From positions 62,001 to 126,000 of the forward strand of contig NZ_LXFV01000010.1 in NCBI RefSeq assembly GCF_002847345.1: a stretch of DNA of 64,000 nt. The letters are read 5' to 3'. Of this stretch, positions 59,363 through 64,000 are shown piece by piece; the first letter of the stretch is position 1; every line of letters starts with the position of its first letter. Source of the DNA: Pectobacterium peruviense (GTDB lineage: Bacteria > Pseudomonadota > Gammaproteobacteria > Enterobacterales > Enterobacteriaceae). Position numbers and translations under genes: made by a program. Under the pieces are notes generated by a model. The model saw nothing but the letters and a program-made list of their open reading frames with translations, was not told the origin of the DNA and did no database searches.

Positions 59363-60196
59363 TTACTGGGGGTTTGTTTTATTATACGTGTCCCAAAAGG
59401 CCATCAATAGCCCGACAACCAGCCCAGCCACATGCGCCGCATTCGCGATCGACATACCTAAAATATCGAAATATCCAGCGACCAGCCACAGTAAAGCGAA
59501 GGCCATCAGACTGCGCGGCATGGATAAATAACCGTCAGGCTCTCTTTCCCCTCGCAGCCAGACATACCCCATCAGGGCATAAACCACGCCAGACAGGCCA
59601 CCAAAATAGGTGCCGCTAAACCAGGACTGCGCCCAGCCGCTGACCAGCGCGGAAACCAATGTAATGACCAGTAACTTGCCGGTTCCCAACACTTTTTCAA
59701 CCGGCCCACCCAGATACCACCACCACATCAGATTGAACAAAATGTGCAGCAGAGAAAAGTGCAACAAAGCATGACTGAACCAGCGCCACAGCTGTAGTTG
59801 CTGTCCTTCTGCCGGGAACGCGAGCCACGTCATCACGTTCTCATAGCCTGAAATCTGCATCAGGATGAACACCGCAATCGTCACGACCATCACGGATAGC
59901 GTCAGCGGTCCGGCCTTTTGCTTCAGCGTCTGCAAGTAAGAATAACGCTGGTATTGAATACCGGTATCCATCGATCCCGTTTGCCAGCTCGCCGCCAGAT
60001 AGCGCGGGTTTGTTGGGTCGCGCAGGAAAACCTCCAGCGCTTCCTGAACCTTACTCAGTTGAGTTTCATCTTCCAGCCACAGTTCAGCTTCATGCCCTTG
60101 AGGCCGCATCTCCAGATGGACCTGCTGCGTACGCATGTAATCAACAAATGCCTGAGCCAGACGCGGGTTGGAGAGAGCGATAACGCGAATCATCAT
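59363..60196 (-). CDS. glpG: GlpG, rhomboid intramembrane serine protease
   Basis: The 277-residue protease has a cytoplasmic N-terminal domain ([20 protein letters not shown]), six membrane segments, catalytic serine in [13 protein letters not shown] and catalytic histidine in ANAAHVAGL, plus the [19 protein letters not shown] block. It cleaves membrane proteins within the bilayer. Second gene of glpEGR; the gap to glpE is 75 bp. Confidence 0.96.
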   Translation of the reverse strand: MMIRVIALSNPRLAQAFVDYMRTQQVHLEMRPQGHEAELWLEDETQLSKVQEALEVFLRDPTNPRYLAASWQTGSMDTGIQYQRYSYLQTLKQKAGPLTLSVMVVTIAVFILMQISGYENVMTWLAFPAEGQQLQLWRWFSHALLHFSLLHILFNLMWWWYLGGPVEKVLGTGKLLVITLVSALVSGWAQSWFSGTYFGGLSGVVYALMGYVWLRGEREPDGYLSMPRSLMAFALLWLVAGYFDILGMSIANAAHVAGLVVGLLMAFWDTYNKTNPQ

Positions 60197-60270
60197 AGCG
60201 GAAAGCGCCAGTGGGTAGGTTGAGTTAGGAACATGATAATAAAGATTCTTTCATCGTCATGCGATCAGAC

Positions 60271-60639
<369 letters not shown>

Positions 60640-60754
60640 TCATTGTAACCCGCCTTCGGCGGCATAAAACCCATATGATTATAAGGTTATTTATAAAAAC
60701 AGTGCGTCACTAACGTGAAGCGTGACGGCAATTCAGCCTAATAACCCTTATTTT

Positions 60755-60775
60755 AATGTGACAACTATCATCATA
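60755..60775. promoter_or_regulatory. Candidate CRP site in the glpE-glpD divergent region
   Basis: AATGTGACAACTATCATCAT carries a perfect left half TGTGA and a degenerate right half TCATC at N6 spacing. The position, about 125-140 bp upstream of glpD, and known CRP control of glpD in enterobacteria support it. Confidence 0.42.
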
Positions 60776-60834
60776 TTGTTAGCTTCATCACGCATAAATG
60801 TTTTTATTTGGTTAACCATTAGCTGATTTGTTTG

Positions 60835-60881
60835 TTTTCGATTATTATAATGCTCGAAAACGAACATTTTGATTTATTCGA
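60835..60881. promoter_or_regulatory. Candidate GlpR operators in the glpD leader
   Basis: Several TTCG / CGAA half-sites are clustered: TTTTCGATT (60835-60843), GCTCGAAAACGAACAT (60852-60867) and TTATTCGAG (60874-60882). They resemble GlpR half-sites of the ATGTTCGAT type, in the expected place between promoter and start codon of glpD. Consensus-based. Confidence 0.5.
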
Positions 60882-60897
60882 GGGTGGAGGAAGAAAC

Positions 60898-62400
60898 GTG
60901 GAAACCAAAGATCTCATCGTTATCGGCGGCGGAATTAACGGGGCAGGCATCGCCGCAGATGCGGCTGGGCGAGGGCTATCAGTCCTGTTGTTGGAAGCGC
61001 AGGATCTTGCCTGTGCCACGTCCTCTGCCAGCTCTAAGCTGATTCACGGCGGCTTGCGCTACCTTGAGCACTATGAGTTTCGTTTAGTCAGCGAAGCGCT
61101 GTCTGAGCGCGAAACGCTGCTGAAAATGGCTCCGCACATTATTTTCCCCATGCGTTTTCGTTTGCCCCATCAGCCGCACCTGCGCCCGGCCTGGATGATT
61201 CGTATCGGCCTGTTCATGTATGACAACATCGGCAAACGCGTCAGCTTGCCTGCCAGTAAAGGACTGAAATTCGGTGCAGATTCCGTTCTTAAGCCTGAGC
61301 TAAAGCAGGGCTTTGAATATTCTGACTGCTGGGTAGACGATGCGCGTCTGGTGGTGTTAAACGCGCAGGAAGTAGCAAAACGCGGCGGAGAAGTCCGTAC
61401 CCGCACCAAAGTCACCCGCGCTCGCCGTGAACAAGGCGTGTGGATTGTGGATGCCGTTGACTCACTGACCGGCGAAACCTTCACTTGGCGAGCTAAAGGT
61501 CTGGTGAACGCAACTGGCCCGTGGGTGAAAGAATTCTTTGATGACGGCTTGCAGCTGAAATCACCTTACGGCATCCGTTTGATCAAAGGCAGCCACATCG
61601 TGGTGCCAAAAGTCCATAACCAGCCGCAGGCGTATATTCTGCAAAACAAAGATCACCGTATTGTGTTCGTGATCCCGTGGCAGGATGACTACTCGATCAT
61701 CGGTACGACCGACGTGGAGTACAAAGGTAATCCGCACGATGTGAAGATCGATGACAACGAAGTCGGTTACCTGCTGGATGTATATAACGATCATTTCAAA
61801 CAGCAGCTCACGCGTGACGATATCGTCTGGACATATTCCGGCGTGCGTCCGCTGTGTGATGACGAGTCCGATTCTCCACAGGCGATTACCCGCGATTACA
61901 CGCTGTCAGTCGATGATGATAACGGTCAGGCTCCGCTGCTTTCCGTGTTTGGCGGCAAGCTGACGACGTACCGTAAGCTGGCAGAGCACGCGCTGGAAAA
62001 GCTGAACAAATACTATCCGCAAGCGGGTAAAGCCTGGACGAAAGGTGCGGTACTGCCGGGCGGTGATATCGCTGGCACACGTGATGACTACGCCGCTGCG
62101 CTGCGTCGCCGCTTCAATCTGCCGGAATCACTGACGCGCCGTTACAGCCGTACCTACGGTTCAAACAGCGAACTGATTCTGACAAACGTGAAAGGCCTCG
62201 GCGATCTGGGTGAAGATTTCGGTCATGACCTGTATGAAGCGGAACTGCGCTATCTGGTTGAGAAAGAATGGGCCGTCACATTGGACGACGTCATCTGGCG
62301 CCGCACCAAACTGGGCATGCGCTTTGATGACGCGCAGAAACAGCGCATCGGCGACTGGTTAGCCAGCTACCGCCAACAGCAAATGGCAAAAGCGGGTTAA
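60898..62400 (+). CDS. glpD: Aerobic glycerol-3-phosphate dehydrogenase
   Basis: The 500-residue peripheral inner membrane flavoenzyme oxidises glycerol 3-phosphate to dihydroxyacetone phosphate and reduces quinone. FAD-binding IVIGGGINGAGIAADAAGRG, CATSSASSKLIHGGLRYLEHYEF, and the C-terminal FGGKLTTYRKLAEHALEKL match E. coli GlpD. The start is GTG at 60898 behind GGTGGAGGAAG, giving the E. coli N-terminus (ETKDLIVIGGG); the frame is open 22 codons further upstream. A strong terminator follows. Confidence 0.97.
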   Translation: METKDLIVIGGGINGAGIAADAAGRGLSVLLLEAQDLACATSSASSKLIHGGLRYLEHYEFRLVSEALSERETLLKMAPHIIFPMRFRLPHQPHLRPAWMIRIGLFMYDNIGKRVSLPASKGLKFGADSVLKPELKQGFEYSDCWVDDARLVVLNAQEVAKRGGEVRTRTKVTRARREQGVWIVDAVDSLTGETFTWRAKGLVNATGPWVKEFFDDGLQLKSPYGIRLIKGSHIVVPKVHNQPQAYILQNKDHRIVFVIPWQDDYSIIGTTDVEYKGNPHDVKIDDNEVGYLLDVYNDHFKQQLTRDDIVWTYSGVRPLCDDESDSPQAITRDYTLSVDDDNGQAPLLSVFGGKLTTYRKLAEHALEKLNKYYPQAGKAWTKGAVLPGGDIAGTRDDYAAALRRRFNLPESLTRRYSRTYGSNSELILTNVKGLGDLGEDFGHDLYEAELRYLVEKEWAVTLDDVIWRRTKLGMRFDDAQKQRIGDWLASYRQQQMAKAG

Positions 62401-62434
62401 TTAGCCCTTACCGCGCTCCTTTTACTTCAAATAT

Positions 62435-62468
62435 AAAAGCGCCGTAGGTTTTGCCTACGGCGCTTTTT
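62435..62468. terminator. Bidirectional terminator between glpD and glgP
   Basis: A perfect 14-bp stem AAAAGCGCCGTAGG / CCTACGGCGCTTTT with a 5-nt loop has a T-run on plus and A-run on the other side, so it can end both glpD and glgP transcripts. Confidence 0.93.
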
Positions 62469-62486
62469 CATATCATCAACGCGCAA

Positions 62487-64000
62487 TCACAACCGTATCG
62501 GTTTGATATTCCAAATATCTTCTGCATATTCGCCGATGGTGCGGTCAGACGAGAAATAGCCCATGCTGGCAATATTCTGGACAGCACAGCGCGCCCACTC
62601 GTCTTTGTTCTGATACAGCTCATCAACCCGATCCTGCGTATCCACATAGCTGCGATAGTCTGCCAATAGCTGGTAGTAATCGCCAAAATTCACCAGTGAA
62701 TCAAACAGATCGCTGTAGCGTCGGCTATCATCAGGGCTGAAGACACCCGTGGTGATTTGCGTCAGCACACGGTGTAGCTCTTCATCCTGATCGTAATATT
62801 GCCGTGGGTTATAGCCGTTCTGGCGTAGTGCTTCGACCTGATCGGCCGTGTTGCCGAAGATAAACATATTCTCTTCGCCAATATGTTCCAGCATTTCGAC
62901 ATTCGCCCCATCCAACGTGCCGATCGTCAGCGCGCCGTTCAGTGCAAACTTCATGTTACTGGTCCCAGACGCTTCCGTTCCCGCCAGCGAGATCTGTTCA
63001 GAAAGATCCGCCGCCGGAATGATCAGCTGTGCCAGGCTCACGCTATAGTTAGGAATGAAGACGACTTTCAGCCGCTCGTGCAGTGTCAGATCGTTGTTGA
63101 TCACCTTCGCAACGTCGTTGATCAAGTTAATAATGTGCTTCGCCATGTAATAGGCCGATGCCGCCTTGCCCGCAAAGATGACGACGCGCGATACACGCTC
63201 AACCTCTGGGTCATCCTTAATGCGGTTATAGAGTGTGATGACGTGTAACACGTTCAGCAGTTGCCGTTTGTATTCGTGAATACGCTTAATCTGCACATCA
63301 AACAGTGATTCTGGATTAACCACAATATTCAGATTTTCCGCCATATAGGTCGCTAAACGCACTTTGTTCTTCAGCTTCACTTTGCGGATTTTCTGCACAA
63401 ATGCCGGATAATCGATGTGCTGTTTCAGTTCGCTCAATTGGCTCAGATCGGTACGCCAGGTCTGCCCAATGGTGTCATCCAGCAGCTTGGAGAGCGACGG
63501 GTTGGCCAGCGCCAGCCAGCGCCGCGGCGTCACACCGTTGGTTTTATTGCAGAACCGGTTAGGGAAGAGACGGGCGAAATCAGCAAACAGAGACTGCACC
63601 ATCAGATCCGAATGCAGCTCCGATACGCCGTTCACCTTATGGCTGGCAACTACGGCCAGCCACGCCATGCGTATTTTACGCCCGTTGTTTTCATCAATGA
63701 TGGAAACCCGCGCCAACAGTTCGTTGTCATCGGGGACTTCTTTCTGCACGTACTCCAGAAAATGTTCGTTAATTTCGAAAATCAATTGCAGATGGCGCGG
63801 CAGGATTTTACCCAGCATATCAACCGGCCAGGTTTCCAGCGCTTCCTGCATCAGCGTGTGGTTGGTGTAGGAGAAGACTTTCCTCACCACGGTCCACGCC
63901 TCTATCCATTTGAATTTATGCTCATCGATCAGCAAACGCATCAGCTCTGGGATAGCCAGTACTGGGTGAGTATCATTCAGGTGGATAGCAAATTTTTCCG
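62487..64000 (-). CDS. glgP: Glycogen phosphorylase, C-terminal portion (cut by window edge)
   Basis: The open frame runs to the window edge, continuing upstream as [18 protein letters not shown], so about 505 C-terminal residues are seen. The PLP-lysine block [28 protein letters not shown] and [17 protein letters not shown] identify a GT35 phosphorylase. It degrades glycogen to glucose 1-phosphate and is normally the last gene of glgBXCAP. It is distinct from malP in this window, a paralogue of the same family. The N-terminal part lies outside. Confidence 0.96.
   Translation of the reverse strand, partial: EKFAIHLNDTHPVLAIPELMRLLIDEHKFKWIEAWTVVRKVFSYTNHTLMQEALETWPVDMLGKILPRHLQLIFEINEHFLEYVQKEVPDDNELLARVSIIDENNGRKIRMAWLAVVASHKVNGVSELHSDLMVQSLFADFARLFPNRFCNKTNGVTPRRWLALANPSLSKLLDDTIGQTWRTDLSQLSELKQHIDYPAFVQKIRKVKLKNKVRLATYMAENLNIVVNPESLFDVQIKRIHEYKRQLLNVLHVITLYNRIKDDPEVERVSRVVIFAGKAASAYYMAKHIINLINDVAKVINNDLTLHERLKVVFIPNYSVSLAQLIIPAADLSEQISLAGTEASGTSNMKFALNGALTIGTLDGANVEMLEHIGEENMFIFGNTADQVEALRQNGYNPRQYYDQDEELHRVLTQITTGVFSPDDSRRYSDLFDSLVNFGDYYQLLADYRSYVDTQDRVDELYQNKDEWARCAVQNIASMGYFSSDRTIGEYAEDIWNIKPIRL

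Overview
The window reads as chromosomal DNA of a soft-rot enterobacterium, most likely Pectobacterium or a close relative. The backbone follows the Escherichia coli 74-76 min region almost gene for gene (hofMNO-mrcA, nudE, igaA, yrfG, hslR, hslO, pckA, envZ-ompR, greB, tex; later bioH, gntX, nfuA, malQ-malP, glpR-glpG-glpE, glpD, glgP). It is interrupted by blocks fitting a plant pathogen: pectin-breakdown uptake genes (kdgT-kduI), a periplasmic asparaginase, a DUF1593 secreted protein and a bifunctional ornithine-lipid synthase. Genus assignment is inference from gene content; no 16S gene is present.

Layout. 1-7.0 kb: competence/pilus-like hofMNO(P), divergent mrcA, a DUF1593 exported protein, nudE. 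7.4-16.1 kb: igaA, yrfG, hslR, hslO, pckA, and the envZ-ompR two-component pair. 16.4-28.4 kb: a siderophore island inserted between ompR and greB. It has one NIS (IucA/IucC-type) synthetase, a TonB-dependent receptor, a PLP decarboxylase, an SbnA-like PLP synthase, an octopine/nopaline-type dehydrogenase, an MFS exporter, an iron-siderophore binding protein, a ParB/SbnI-like protein and a divergent CitE-like gene. Together these look like an unusual, reduced and partly rewired relative of the staphyloferrin B pathway. 28.4-37 kb: greB, olsF-like acyltransferase fusion, a chemoreceptor, a citrate synthase paralogue lacking a catalytic histidine, and tex. 37-41.6 kb: IclR-type regulator, kdgT, kduI, ansB. 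41.6-46 kb: a four-gene operon of exported alkaline phosphatase, a small exported CPFC protein and an ABC system with a histidine-rich loop. 46.2-47.9 kb: an AT-rich orphan Hcp (type VI secretion) module. 48.2-64 kb: acrD, bioH, gntX, nfuA, malQ-malP sitting directly behind glpE-glpG-glpR, divergent glpD, and the C-terminal part of glgP running off the edge.

Repeats. Four intergenic copies of a roughly 90-110 bp hairpin element (near 10.4, 13.95, 30.9 and 51.5 kb) show compensatory stem changes. Each is flanked by its own imperfect 11-14 bp direct repeat, as expected of a small non-autonomous mobile element. A separate nested palindrome lies between two near-identical terminators behind pckA. 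No tRNA, rRNA, CRISPR array, IS transposase or phage gene was recognised.
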